DNA of 64,000 nt from Chaenocephalus aceratus (Eukaryota; Chordata; Actinopteri; Perciformes; Channichthyidae). The position numbers and the translations under genes were made by a program. The notes below the pieces were generated by a model. The model worked only from the letters and a program-made list of their open reading frames with translations. It had not been told where the DNA came from and made no database searches. Each line of letters begins with the position of its first letter. The first letter of the stretch is position 1. Shown here in pieces: positions 1 through 11,882 of this stretch. Location: NCBI GenBank assembly GCA_023974075.1, contig CM043798.1:1673482-1737481 (forward strand), in the 5' to 3' direction.

Positions 1-606
1 TTTCACGGGCTTCTTTTTGCTCTGCAGCTAGGTACCACAAGCAGCGGGAAATAATGTTATCCATTAGTATGCAAAGAGATTCTGGAGCCTACTTTCATAA
101 ACCCTGGACTTGTCTGCTCCGACTCTGTCAGATCTTGCCAGACAGGAATGGGTAATTGAAATGAGAGCTTCTTATAGAGCAAAGCATTGCAACATTCAAA
201 CCAATACTGTCTCATTTCTGCAGCTATTGTGGTCACGGTGTTTGTGTTGTGGAGCATCCCAGGAGACACATTTAAATCAGTGTGTGTGATCTATAACTAA
301 TACTGGAAGTACAAGTAGCTGCTTTAGATGTTTTGCATTGTATATTTGGAAATGCTTTTCCTGGAAACAGTCCAGGGATAGACATTTTGTCTTCAAGAAA
401 TTGAGAATAAAAATCCCAGGACATCATTTCAAGACTCTTGTTTTTCAACATGCCTCAGTGTCAGCATCTGCAGAGACAAGGTTACACAAGCAGAGAGAAG
501 GACACGAGCACAGCAGGGGATAACAGCAAGAAAACCAATATCATAGTAAACAATGATAAGCCCCTTCGTGGAGGTCAGTGTTATCGTGACATGCTTTAGG
601 TCAGAT
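1..606. other. Unique-looking non-coding DNA
   Basis: No gene, RNA or transposon end is recognisable. The short open frames here (for example 57-269 minus and 338-523 plus) show no family motif. Composition is balanced and not repetitive. The stretch around 150-230 is the most non-random looking and could be conserved non-coding sequence, but that needs an alignment. Confidence 0.4.
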
Positions 607-907
607 CAGTGTTTCCGCCAGGGGGACGTCGTGCCGTCATTTGATGCCCTCATTCGGCTCGGGGCGCCCGGAACGCGAGCCGAGGGCGTCCAAAAATATT
701 AATAATTCGAGAGAAGATCGAGAGTTTTTATCGCTTGAAATGACGAAAAGGAAAAAGGACAAGGACATCCTTCTGTTGGAGGGGCAGAGGAGTCTGGTGG
801 GATTCTTTTCGGAGTATTGCAGATCGTTTCCCCGACATGGAAGGGCCGTTTGGGAGCCGATCAGTCAGCGCTTTAAGAGAGCCGCGCCAAATGATCCGGC
901 TCACTAA
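607..907 (+). mobile_element. Possible 5' remnant of a hAT (Tip100-like) transposon
   Basis: The stretch opens with CAGTGTTTCCGC, a typical hAT terminal sequence. From about 740 it encodes a lysine-rich start (MTKRKKDKDIL) followed by a short LVGFFS motif. That pattern is common at the N-terminus of ZMYM1-like hAT proteins, which then continue into a TTF-type zinc finger. Here the frame stops at 907, and neither the finger, the transposase core nor the opposite terminus is present. The motif is weak, so it could also be unrelated sequence. Confidence 0.28.
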
Positions 908-1355
908 CGTAAAAAGACAGTATCTATAAGGGACGCTCAAGTCAACATTCCAAACACCCCCCCCCCCCGCTCTCGGGGTGGACGCCCTCTCAGCTCTGGG
1001 CTGGCAGAAACACTGGGTCAAATCCACCCCTCCATCACAGCAAACACACAGCACGACTGTATGGTGACTTGTATTATCCACACACTCATATAGCCTCTGC
1101 ACAGGGGAAGGGTTGCCATGCAACTCGTTACATGAACGTTACCAACATGTATCTGAAATATCACCAACTTAATTACACTGTTTCTTCGGCTAAACGTTTC
1201 TTGAGGTTGAAGCAGATTTAGCCTTACGTTCATAGAAAGTGCACATTCATTTTAGCAACTATTTTGAAGGAACCTTTTCGTCTGCAAAAAATGCTTCATG
1301 CTTTATTCCCTGAGAAAAGATCATCAAAGACATTTTCTGTTTCATGATAGTATGT
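908..1355. other. Non-coding gap before the first DIRS copy
   Basis: There is a poly-C run at 955-968 and otherwise unique sequence. Short minus-strand frames overlap it but match no family I know. Confidence 0.4.
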
Positions 1356-1370
1356 GTGGTTATATCTCTC

Positions 1371-1556
1371 ACAGGCTCCGCCCTCTACTGGACTCTATGG
1401 GTACTACCCCTTGATCATATCATGCAAGCATTCATCCACTGAGACTTCTATAAAGGTAGCCGGCCCCGGGGCGGGCCTACCTGCATGCGCGCGCATCTCA
1501 CCGTATAAAAGGAGGCCTCGCCTCCTGACTGTCCTCCCTTTCTCTCCAGCGAGCGG
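1371..1556 (+). repeat. DIRS left inverted terminal repeat
   Basis: It starts at GGCTCCGCCCTCTACTGGAC and includes a TATAAAAGG box at about 1504, a plausible Pol II promoter for the element. It pairs with 2403-2590 over more than 150 bp. The same arm begins DIRS copy 2 near 12600. Confidence 0.78.
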
Positions 1557-1866
1557 GAGTGAACGACCTGAGCAATAGACGAGAAAAGAGAAGGAAAAGA
1601 AAAGGCCCCGGACCGCGTCGGGGCTCCGTGGTTCTCAGAGATGACACAGATGAAGGTGGGCCAGCCCTGGGCGATTCCCCAGTTCTGGGGGGGCGATGTC
1701 TCAATCGGGGCGATGTCTGAATCGGGGCGTTACCCACTCTGGGCCGTCCTCTCCAGGCTTGGCTCCTGAGAGGGACAGGCTGAGACAGGGTGGATTGTCT
1801 GACAGCGTTATTCAGTCTATCTAGGCAGCTAGAGCTGGATCCACCACAGCCTGTTACAGGCCGAAG

Positions 1867-2007
1867 TGGCTGGGATTCCAGCGATGGTGTGAGGAGCGGA
1901 GAATAGAGCCCCTATCTTGTGAGTTGGGCTCTATTTTGTCCTTCTTACAGTTACTGGTGGACAGAGGGCTTGCTCATTCCACAGTGAAAGTGTATGCAGC
2001 AGCCGCC
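1867..2007 (+). pseudogene. DIRS tyrosine recombinase, N-terminal fragment
   Basis: An open stretch reads RWCEERRIEPLSCELGSIL and continues through FLQLLVDRGLAHSTVKVY. This is the SAM-like DNA-binding N-domain that opens DIRS recombinases: a tryptophan-rich helix, an FLQ helix and the S-T-V/L-K-x-Y motif. It breaks off after VKVYAAAASS, where the sequence jumps into the 3' internal region. The catalytic R..H-R-Y half is absent, so the fragment cannot recombine DNA. The reading is by motif resemblance. Confidence 0.7.
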
Positions 2008-2328
2008 TCGTCCTGCAGCAGCCTGTGCTCCTTAGGGACTCGGGAGAGGTGGTGCACAGTGAGCCCATACAGGGCTGGGGACTCTCCGTCTGCCTATGGG
2101 CGCGGGGGGAGCCCGCAGCACTGTTTTCCGAGCACACTTTTCACAAAGTAAGTCAGAGTGTCGGAGTGTGCTCTGTCAGCCGCGGCCCAGACTTCTCCAC
2201 GGTCACAGCTGAGTAAAGGAGGGTGCGGTGCAGCGGCTGCTAACCAGAAAGCCGGTCAGGGGCAGTGGGGTGGAACGGTGTTGTTGGACGACAGCGCGTG
2301 TACACATCGGGGCTGCGAGAGATACAAC

Positions 2329-2383
2329 GAGGGGTTACGTATGGTAACCATTGTCATATAAGCACAGGCGGAGCCCTCTACTC
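2329..2383 (+). repeat. DIRS internal complementary region
   Basis: This segment (GGGGTTACGTATGGTAACC..., then CACAGGCGGAGCCCTC) is the reverse complement of the outermost right end at 2575-2627. An internal copy complementary to the ends is a hallmark of DIRS elements and is thought to template closure of the circular intermediate. The same segment appears in copy 2 at 14270-14325. Confidence 0.7.
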
Positions 2384-2627
2384 GGGGCCCTGTCGGGCCT
2401 ATGCCGCTCGCTGGAGAGAGGTGTAGGATGACAGCCAGGAGGCGAGGCCTCCTTTTATACGGTGAGATGCGCAGCACATGCAGGTAGGCCCGCCTCGGGC
2501 CGGCTACGTCTATAGAAGTCTCAGTGGATGAATGCTTGCATGATATGATCAAGGGGTAGTACCCATAGAGTCCAGTAGAGGGCTCCGCCTGTGCTCACAT
2601 AACAAGGGTTACCATACGTAACCCCTG
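2384..2627 (-). repeat. DIRS right inverted terminal repeat
   Basis: This arm is the reverse complement of the left arm, including the TATA box (TTTTATACGG in plus-strand orientation at 2453) and the terminal CCGCCCTCTACTGGACTC. It extends about 40 bp past the left arm, into GGGTTACCATACGTAACCCC. Confidence 0.75.
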
Positions 2628-2917
2628 GTTTCATCATTGCAGTTTGATTACAGGTTGTTGTGATGGGCCAGTGGTCTGAAGCCTACAGTGATCCACAGAG
2701 TCTCCTCCTACTCTCCCCGTGTTGCTGTCACAGTCTGCTCTCAGATATCAAGTGAAGCGAGGTGACACTATCTGTTCAAATGCATCCCAGGCCTTGTCTG
2801 ACAGGAAGTGACAGAACAATGAGATGCTGTATGATTTCACTACAGGTGAAAACAAATGAACAACGTGGCGTTTTCAGTTGTTTGATCAAACACACACATC
2901 TTAACTCACAGTGTACA

Positions 2918-3027
2918 GACACACACACACACGCACGCACGCACACACACGCACGCACTCGCACACGCACACACACACACACACGCATGCACGCACGCAC
3001 ACACACTCGCACTCGCACACACACACA
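2918..3027. repeat. (CA)n-rich low-complexity array with ACGC variants
   Basis: An impure dinucleotide array mixes ACAC with GCAC and TCGC units. The His/Thr- and Cys/Val-rich open frames across it come from the simple repeat. The flanks 2628-2917 and 3028-3266 hold no recognisable feature. Confidence 0.85.
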
Positions 3028-3266
3028 GTATGCACAATAGTACTCCTTATGTATATACATATCCTATTTTTCATAGAACACACTAGTGTATATTTAGTAG
3101 TGAGCTCTCTTTCTCTCTGCAGGTGTAAACAATAGACAGCTGTGATACATCGTGGTTCCATTGATTGTCGAGGGTAAATAAATGGCTATTAATTTCTCAC
3201 ATCTCATTTTAATTCACAAGTCGCCTGTTGGAAGCTCCCCCAGCTGGGCCAACTCAATGAATGATC

Positions 3267-3985
3267 GTCATCACGTCAGCTCCTGGTCTGCAGAGAGGAG
3301 AGAGAGGATCCAAGTCATCACGTCAGCTCCTGGTCTGGAGAGAGGAGAGGATCCAAGTCATCACGTCAGCTCCTGGTCTGCAGAGAGAGTGAGGATCCAA
3401 GTCATCACGTCAGCTCCTGGTCTGCAGAGAGGAGAGAGAGGATCCAAGTCATCACGTCAGCTCCTGGTCTCTAGAGAGGAGAGAGAGGATCCAAGTCATC
3501 ACGTCAGCTCCTGGTCTCTAGAGAGGAGAGAGAGGATCCAAGTCATCACGTCAGCTCCTGGTCTGCAGAGAGGAGAGAGAGGATCCAAGTCATCACGTCA
3601 GCTCCTGGTCTGGAGAGAGGAGAGGATCCAAGTCATCACGTCAGCTCCTGGTCTGCAGAGAGGAGAGAGAGGATCCAAGTCATCACGTCAGCTCCTGGTC
3701 TGCAGAGAGAGTGAGGATCCAAGTCATCACGTCAGCTCCTGGTCTGTAGAGAGGAGAGAGAGGATCCAAGTCATCACGTCAGCTCCTGGTCTGCAGAGAG
3801 TGTGAGGATCCAAGTCATCACGTCAGCTCCTGGTCTGCAGAGAGTGTGAGGATCCAAGTCATCACGTCAGCTCCTGGTCTGCAGAGAGGAGAGAGAGGAT
3901 CCAAGTCATCACGTCAGCTCCTGGTCTGCAGAGAGTGTGAGGATCCAAGTCATCACGTCAGCTCCTGGTCTGCAGAGAGGAGAGG
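3267..3985. repeat. 16-copy minisatellite, unit 43/44/47 bp
   Basis: GTCATCACGTCAGCTCCTGG recurs 16 times, starting at 3267, 3314, 3357, 3401, 3448, 3495, 3542, 3589, 3632, 3679, 3723, 3770, 3814, 3858, 3905 and 3949. The constant part is followed by one of three GA-rich linkers that set the unit at 47, 44 or 43 bp. A long open frame (3182-3805) exists only because the unit lacks stops; the unit sizes shift the frame repeatedly, so I do not call it a gene. Each unit carries TCACGTCA, a CRE/ATF-like octamer (TGACGTGA on the other strand). Confidence 0.93.
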
Positions 3986-4215
3986 ATCCAACAGACAGGC
4001 TTGTTATGACGCCCCCCCCATACATGTTTGACCTTTAACACTCGACAACCTGAGCACGCGGAAACACATAAAGACAATAGGGTAAAGTCATATCAATTAA
4101 CGCAAACTAACAATGTAATTCACAGTTAGACAGCATGACACGTCTTTCATATTGTTCTGTGTGAGGTCAGCCAGCACCCTGCCTGGAGCTCCTGCCCTGC
4201 TCACTGGGTCGTATT

Positions 4216-4218
<3 letters not shown>

Positions 4219-4275
<57 letters not shown>
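4219..4275. repeat. (GT)n microsatellite
   Basis: A pure GT tract of about 57 bp. Confidence 0.95.
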
Positions 4276-5082
<807 letters not shown>

Positions 5083-5357
5083 CCAGCATACACCATATAT
5101 TGGGGAAAAGCATCAGACCCAGAAGAAGAAGAAGACAGCATCATATTGTGTACCAATCGTCAAGATTTCTGAAACATAAATACTAGCTGGCAGTTAGGTT
5201 CTGTCTGCGTACACTAATTCAGCAAGCAGACGACCCTGGCTTAGCATGGTTTAGTATATCAATATTAAAACGTGTTGTACTTGCTAAACTTGGAGGAGAC
5301 CTTTATCACGGTCATCGTGTAACAGGGTGTGAGATTCTACTATAATTACCAACAGAA

Positions 5358-5358
<1 letters not shown>

Positions 5359-5410
<52 letters not shown>
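5359..5410. repeat. (CA)n microsatellite
   Basis: A pure CA tract of about 52 bp. Confidence 0.95.
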
Positions 5411-5413
<3 letters not shown>

Positions 5414-5616
5414 GAGCATCACAAAGTGTGTGGCACTCAAAAGGAGATCAGGGCAAACATGCGGAATAGTGAACAGAGTCCGGTCTGGAGGTTGGTACTT
5501 TGGAACCAGGTCGATACCACCTGTCACCTGTCATCAGAACATGTCAGGGAAACAGGGCTGACAGCACGTGGGTCGGCTCAAGGTGGATTTAATTTCAGCC
5601 CGCAGGATAATTTGTA

Positions 5617-5757
5617 ATTACATGTCATTAGTTAGACGCTTTTATCCAAAGCGACTCACAAGTGTCCTGCCCAGGGACACAAGGACATGCTGACTGCAGG
5701 GGGGCTCGAACTTGCTACCCCCTGATGCGAAGTCCAGCGCTCTATCCACGCCCAGCC
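5617..5757 (-). mobile_element. V-SINE-like tRNA-derived SINE
   Basis: Read on the minus strand, the head at 5757-5700 resembles a tRNA: an A-box-like GGATAGAGCGCTGG and a B-box-like GTTCGAGCC. The middle, GTGTCCCTGGGCAGGACACT, matches the central domain I associate with vertebrate V-SINEs. The tail, GTCGCTTTGGATAAAAGCGTC, is shared with the LINE end at 36555-36580, as expected if the SINE uses that LINE's machinery. About 140 bp. The family assignment is from memory of the motif. Confidence 0.7.
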
Positions 5758-7879
5758 GGTATATCGCTCACACCTTCCCTCCACCCTGAGGGTCTCCCCC
5801 GCTCAGAGCCGGACCCCACACATTGATGACCTTGATGAACCCGAGATGAGAGGCCAAGTGTCTGAGCGAGCATCTCAGAGCAGCACACTGAGTCAATGGA
5901 TGCTTCCTCTCTCACAGCAGCCATGCTGGTTCCTCTCTGAGGGGTGGTCGTGTTGACGCTGCTGTCGGCCGGAGGGAACATGTGATCATAAGAAATGACT
6001 CGGCTGATTATTCAATGTTTAATGTTGTTTCTATAGGCAACCATTGAAGCTTTGTTAGCTCCAGGGTTAATGTGTGCAGTCAGTTCATGTCAGTACGCTC
6101 TGCAGCACACACTGAACCTCCACGAGCACCCCTTTTTTTATTTGGCCCCCTGTGTATTTGAGTTTGACCCCCTGGCCTCCAGCGTCCAGAGTGTCTCAGC
6201 GTAACTCATAAGCACTTCAGCAGAAGTATGCACATACTGTAGACTACCGCGTGTTCTCTCTCAGAATGTTGACTTCATGTACCGTAAACATCAACAAGGG
6301 CTTGCAAAGTATTTACATATTACAAACTCATTTTTAAATGACCACACTCTTCTTCTGATGCCATTCAGCGGACTAAACCCAGCTCGACCGAAGCACGTGT
6401 TGCTCGTCAGAGGAGATGTCCAACATGTCGGCTATACTCACTGTTGTGTAAGCAGCATGCTCTGGGTCTGAACACATGTATCATACATGTGGTAAACATA
6501 CTCTTCACACATGCACTAGTGTTCTGCAGCCACGTCGTCTGGCCATCGGTCTCCGTACTATGCTATCACGTTAGCATAATAGCACACAGGTTGGCTTCCA
6601 GCACACATGGTATGTCTGCACTATTTAATGTAGATGCTGCTGTGTTTCATGGCAGCGTCACCAACGCGTGTGCAGGATGTGAAGCATGTGTCTGACTGAA
6701 ACAAGCAAGGAACTTGAAGCAGCTGATGCCCTGTGAGCTGATGCCTTTGGCTCCTCAGTGTTTGTTTACATGTTGGTGTGTGCTTTGAAGTTGATCCGCA
6801 GCATGCGAGCCGCCGACTCGACCTCACTAAATAACAGTAAAGTAGAGAGGGCCTCGCTGATGAACCCAGGAGCACGTTGTGTTGGGTCTTGCACTGTAGC
6901 TCGTGTGCACACGACATTAAAGCCTTAGACATGTTGAATCTTGAGATGGGACATTTCTCAGGTGCAAAGAGCCTTCACATATAGTCACTTTGAAGAATAC
7001 AAAAACATCCTGTTGTTAATATTTATTGACAATTCTTCAATAAATACAAGAGATAAATACTTATTCCCGCAGCTCACCAAGTACCGCTTGCTAAATGTTT
7101 CTCCTCGTGCCGTCCCTTGTTGCAGACATTGTCCCGACGTGCCCTGCTCTCACTGGCAGCCTGTGGGATAGATCTCCTCGCACACGCAGCGGCTGCCAAG
7201 TCGCCAGCAAAGGAATTCCACGCGAGGTTTTAATCCATAAAAAGCTTTGTCTTCCCCGAGTTCTGTCAACAGCTCTTACATCCCCATGATGTCCTTCCCA
7301 CAGTCTGATGACGCCGCTGGCAAGCAGCCCTTCATTAGCACACAGCGGGCGTCTTTACGGTCATGTTGCTCTCAGCTGTAATGCAATACATATATCATAA
7401 GCAACGTGTTTACCCTGGTGTTATTGCAAAGCCACCTGCATGAAAGGAAGTGGGTTACTGGGATTAAGGGCGCCTGCATGCAGCAGAGCAGCAGCAGCGC
7501 TACAGCGTGTCCTCAAAGTGTCCCCACCTCCACACAAGCAAACACGTACAGTGTGCACCAGCAGGCAGGCTAAGGTCATCTATCTCTGTGTTCTCTCCTG
7601 GAGCCTACAGTATATCAGACTAAAGAAAAATGAAAGGCGTTCAGAGAATGCAGCAGAGAGGTTTACTGCATCATGCCGATAACGTCCTCTTGCCCGGTGC
7701 TACCTGCCCCCCCCCTTTTGTGTAGACTTTTAAGATCCTGCGTGACTAGCTCGGGGGGATCCTTCTCCTTCGCACAATGACACATCTGCCACACGGGGCT
7801 GTTGTTGTGTTTCTCTAAGGCTCTGTGTGCCTTAGTCTTGTTATGAATGAAGCCACATCGAGTTGCCATCATAGTGAAC
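5758..7879. other. 2.1 kb of unique-looking non-coding DNA
   Basis: Many short frames occur on both strands but none shows a domain, a codon pattern or a convincing splice context. No TIR, LTR or long repeat was seen. A poly-C run lies at 7708-7717. Confidence 0.4.
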
Positions 7880-8606
7880 CCGGGAATGTTAAGTACCCTA
7901 AAGTGTTATGATAGAAATGTACAGTAGGGGTACCCAGCGCATAGAAACTGCAGGATGCTAACTTGCATTATGTTTGGCAACTTGCACAAATAGCTTAAAG
8001 GTGGGGTAGGTAGTTTTGGAGAAAACGGCTTGAGTGCGCTAGAATTAGAAAATACACAACCGGAGAAAATCTTCCACTTCCTCACAGAGCCCCTCCTCCT
8101 ACACACACGAACGCGCACATGACCAATGAGGGCACGAGACAAGTTTGTGCCCCGATGGAAGGCTGACAGGGCAGGTAGGCCATCCAGTCACTTTAGCCGG
8201 GCCGGCTCACATGATTGGTCGTGCTTTTTACAGAACCACGGCTTCCACATATGACTTGTTTTATGGATTTGTTGTCAAAGCACTTCAGATATTCATTGCT
8301 ATCGGGATGTTAAGAGCATTCCATGGAATACAACAGCAAGTGTATCTCGAGCCGGTTTCTCAAACGTACCTACCCCACCTTTAAGTGGCATTAATTAGCA
8401 TCACTCCAAAATTGTCCAAATCTGCCCAGCCATTTTGTAACTATTATTCCCATAGGCTGTAATGGTAGGCAATGATAATTAACACAACTTAAGCTAATTG
8501 TGCAAATGTTCCAACATATGCAAGTTAGCATCCAGCAGTGTATATATGCTGGGGACCCGTGCCATACGTTTCTATCATAACACGTTGGGGTACTCAACAT
8601 TTCTGG
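7880..8606. mobile_element. Foldback/MITE element split by a nested insertion
   Basis: The left arm (7880-7994) is the inverted complement of the right arm (8495-8606). Both carry GTTATGATAGAAA(T/C)GTA, a GGGTACCC/GGGTCCCC block and GGATGCTAACTTGCAT. Without the nested element the foldback is about 345 bp, most of it in the arms. No coding capacity. The superfamily and outer target duplication are not clear. Confidence 0.65.
7999..8380. mobile_element. TTAA-flanked MITE (piggyBac-like target) nested in the foldback element
   Basis: The termini AGGTGGGGTAGGTA and TACCTACCCCACCT are exact inverted repeats, flanked on both sides by TTAA (7995-7998 and 8381-8384). TTAA duplication is typical of piggyBac. 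The TIR is not the classical piggyBac CCY start, so the superfamily is inferred. A related, rearranged copy lies at 37157-37827. No ORF. Confidence 0.75.
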
Positions 8607-10227
8607 ATTCACTGTAGGACTCTATGAGCTGGCAACTAGACGAACATGGAACACGTTGGTGTGAAGCCGACTTGGTTGTGTTTTAACGAGGGTTAGCCTG
8701 AATGTGTGTGGTCCCATAATGATAGGGCTCTGGGCTCTCTGGGCTTTGCAGCATATTCAATGTCTCCTGCAGTACAGACTCGGGATGGACACGTAGAATA
8801 GACAGGGTTACGTCTGCCTTTTCTCCCCTGATGCCAGCACTTCAGCTTAGAGCAGAGCATTATCTCGTTTTTCAGAAGGGACCCTGCCAGGTGACTTCTG
8901 CATTTTATTTCATGTGTCTGTGTGAGAAAAAAAGTCTGAAATAATTCTGGATCCTTCCCTAAATGATATACAGTCTTCAGGATGGGTCATAACATCAAAA
9001 ACGTCAAAGCATAAATGTGTACAAAATGAGTTGAGTGCTCCTCTGACTAAGAGACTCTGCATTCCTCTCACAGCTGGAGGAAGTGATACACTGGCAGTCC
9101 ATAGTTGAGTGCAGGAGAGAAGGCAGAGGCCCCATCTCAGGTCGGTTAAATGGAATCCTTGCGTCCCTCACTTGCGGCGTTTCCCTGCCTCTCGTCCCTC
9201 CCACCAGGGAAGCGGAGAGACGCAAGTAAACACGAGAAGCAGGGAAATGAGGTTTTCAGAGCAATGGGACGTCCTTTCCTCCGGAGCGTCACGTGAAGCC
9301 ACGTCCGTTTGTGATGACGCCGCACAGCTGTTCGTCTGACAGCAGCTCTGTAACCGTTATTTCCACAAACACCCCGCCTCTGTTAGTACACATTTACTGA
9401 CACAAACATTTGTATCATCTGTTGTAGACTCAAATACATTAAATCAAATAAGAACTCATTCTCAAAAAAGATAAATGCCATTCTTAAAATGTATAAACTT
9501 TAATATTGATTAGAGTGCACAATAGAAATAAAATAATTGAGAGAAGAAAAAAAAGAGATGTTATCTATCAAAACCCAGTTAGATTAACATTCATTGGATT
9601 GCACACTTTGTGTGTTTGTGTGGATATGTAGCACATTAACCTTTTAATAGCACTTAATGACTGAATGGAAATGACAATAAATGAAAATGTAAAACGAAAA
9701 AAGCGATCATGAAAATGTTTCCAATAAATGAAGAAAAATGATTTTTGACCACTTTGTTGTTCAGAAATGTCACATATTGTAACTAAATGAAACATGAATT
9801 GAAACATAACACGGTATAAACTGAGGGAGTGACTCTCGTGAGTTTCATGTGTTTTCCTTCACTCCGCTGGGAAACTGCTCTCATGTCAAGAAGCACCAGA
9901 TCAGTGCATGCACTGCATCGTCCAATCAGTGAGCGATACACAGTAAGGGGGCGGGGCAAGTATCTGAGGATTTCATAGGAGGATTGTCTGATGGTTCCTC
10001 GGTTATCGCTCCTCCATTATCGCTCCTCGGTCCTCGATCCTTGGTCCTCCGGCAGAAAGATAAGAGCCATTGGACGGTACTCAAGATGGGGCAGACAAAT
10101 CAACTTCCGGTGAGACCGAGGAGCGAGGAAATGAAATAGTCGACCTGAGGACGGGGCCACTGTCTACTGAGAGAAGGGTATCAAGGCACCTTTTTGATGC
10201 TGAACAACAGGAATACATCCTTTAAGA
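8607..10227. other. 1.6 kb without a recognisable gene
   Basis: Section 9370-9800 is AT-rich. Section 9985-10060 contains short reiterations of ATCGCTCCTC and GGTCCTC, echoed in inverted form at 10110-10130 (GAGACCGAGGAGCGAGG), which suggests a small decayed inverted-repeat element. No domain-bearing frame. Confidence 0.35.
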
Positions 10228-11211
10228 CAGGGGGGGGGAACCTCTTGGTATGGCCCTCGAGGTGGTAATTTATAAACACACGCAAAAAAGAAAACATTTA
10301 AAGAAATCTAGACCGCAAAAAAAGTAAACAAGGGAGTGCCTGTTTTTCCTGGCCAATGTCAGGGTCCTTGAACACAACACAAGCCTAACGTGTCATCAGG
10401 TGGTATATTTCTCGTCTGACAGGGGTGCCGTTCTGACGGAGAGCACAAGAACGCCATCCGCCACTTTAGAAATGTCAGTACCCATAATAGCCGTACACGT
10501 GCCGCAGTTTTTGCGTGTCTGTCTCTTTAGCTGAAAGCCCAGACAGATCTGTTCATCTGTCATACTGATCATACAGTCAATAACTTTGTTGTTATTAGCT
10601 TCTGGTTAGCTAGCTATGCTAAACGAATATAAGACGCTTTTTCTACAACCAGTGAGGGTAAAGGCACATCTTTATATGATCATTATAGTTATAACAAATG
10701 AAAATAAAGTAAAACGGGTATAAAATACTACAGTATATGACAGTAACAAAAAGTTGTTATTAATAAACAAGAATAATGTTTGAAAGGGGAGTGATTTGTA
10801 AAATATCCATAAATAAAAATAAAATCTGCTTACAGATCTGTTTCATATGTTGAGACATGTATCCATAGATATCTTAAAGTGGACCCATCATGCTATATTT
10901 TAAACATATATTGTAGGGCCATACCTATATAAACATGTCTGTGATCATGTTCACATGGATAGGATACTAAATACATTTGCACGCATCTTGTGTCCATATC
11001 TTTCTGTTTTGGTGGTCATGCCACTACCGTGCACGTGCATGCATACCTGAGTCATGGTAAGATATCTGGATTAAGAGGTTATTTTTTCTTTGCACAGAAT
11101 GAAATGAATGGGCTGTGATTTTAGTATTTTTAAGAAGTCAATAACTTGTACGGCCCTCGGAGGATGTTGAAAAAAATTGAAATGGCCCTTGAGAGGAAAA
11201 AGGTTCCCCAC
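10228..11211. mobile_element. hAT-type element with CAGGG...GGAACCT termini
   Basis: The left end CAGGGGGGGGGAACCT faces the right end AGGTTCCCCAC. The flanks CTTTAAGA (10220-10227) and CTTTAAAG (11212-11219) are an 8-bp duplication with two mismatches. Section 10595-10875 is the core shared with the elements at 17.8, 24.1 and 30.7 kb (for example the GCTAGCTA segment near 10610 and AAATATCCATAAATAAAAA near 10801). At 10875-10950 it carries a copy of the TTAAAGTGGACC repeat. No transposase frame survives. Confidence 0.62.
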
Positions 11212-11212
11212 C

Positions 11213-11560
11213 TTTAAAGTGGACCCATCATGCTATATGTGAATAATATAGTGTAGGGCCATACCTATATAAAACATGTCTGTGAAGTTTTTTTTTTATT
11301 AAAATACCACACAGATCATGCATTTTAGCCATGCCTCATTTCGCTCTATTTGCTCTATTCCAGCCCTGTTTTGCAAGGGCTGATTCTGTGGCAAATGAGC
11401 TGCTGCTGACCCGAGGCACGAGCGTCATGTTACCATGCTGTTACCATGCTGTTACCATGCTGTTACCATGCTGTTACCATGCCACAGCAACCTCTCATTC
11501 CCCTGATAGGTGGAGAGTTGCCCATATAGGCGGAGCTCCCCGTTTCTGACGTCAGAACAA
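11213..11560 (+). repeat. Unclassified interspersed repeat (TTAAAGTGGACC family)
   Basis: It starts at TTTAAAGTGGACCCATCATG and runs through TAGGGCCATACCTATAT, GCCATGCCTCATTTCGCTC and GGGCTGATTCTGTG. The same blocks occur in order, inverted, at 32210-32493, and the first 70 bp recur at 10875-10950. The right edge is uncertain. No coding potential; superfamily not recognised. Confidence 0.6.
11425..11482. repeat. 11-bp tandem repeat (CATGCTGTTAC)n
   Basis: About five copies of CATGCTGTTAC lie inside the interspersed repeat. They are absent from the inverted copy at 32.3 kb, so this is a local expansion. Confidence 0.85.
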
Positions 11561-11882
11561 TTTCAAATCTGTATCAGTCTGTATCAGATCCGTTGCAGCC
11601 CAGTTTTTAGAGATTTGGGTACGGAGGAAAAGAGAGAGAGTTGTGTTTCTGATACTTGGTGAGTTCCCTGACACACCGGGGCGGGGACACATAGTCATGT
11701 ATAAAAGACTTACACAAGTGCATTTTGCATGATAGGTCCCCCATGTGTGAGGATCGTAGTTACAGCCTTCACATTGACACACACTGTCTGCAAGTGAAAG
11801 AGAGCTTCTCTCAAAATGATGTATGAGAAGTCCAGGTCAGAATAACAGAAACATTCATGGCAAATGTACAACTCCAGTCTGA

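Larger units (their letters stand above)
1356..2627 (+). mobile_element. DIRS-type tyrosine-recombinase retrotransposon, internally deleted (copy 1)
   Basis: DIRS elements encode Gag, RT/RNase H, a methyltransferase-like domain and a tyrosine recombinase, and end in inverted repeats with an internal complementary region. This copy keeps both inverted arms (about 1371-1556 and 2403-2590, near-exact reverse complements), a recombinase N-terminal fragment (1867-2007) and the 3' internal region (2020-2330). Gag and RT are deleted. The copy at 12.6-14.4 kb shares the arms and the 3' internal region but retains different coding parts. About 1.27 kb remains of an element usually near 5-6 kb, so it is non-autonomous. 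Confidence 0.8.

Noticed and set aside
3182..3805. 207-codon open frame over the minisatellite
   Set aside because: It exists because the repeat unit has no stops. Unit sizes of 43, 44 and 47 bp shift the peptide frame from unit to unit, so no repeat peptide is maintained.
3267..3985. CRISPR array
   Set aside because: Units are contiguous near-identical repeats without unique spacers, and the context is vertebrate DNA.
5617..5757. Functional tRNA gene
   Set aside because: A- and B-box-like motifs are present but the cloverleaf is not, and the rest fits a SINE.
7880..8606. Single long palindromic transposon
   Set aside because: The centre is a separate TTAA-flanked element with its own TIRs; removing it restores the arms.
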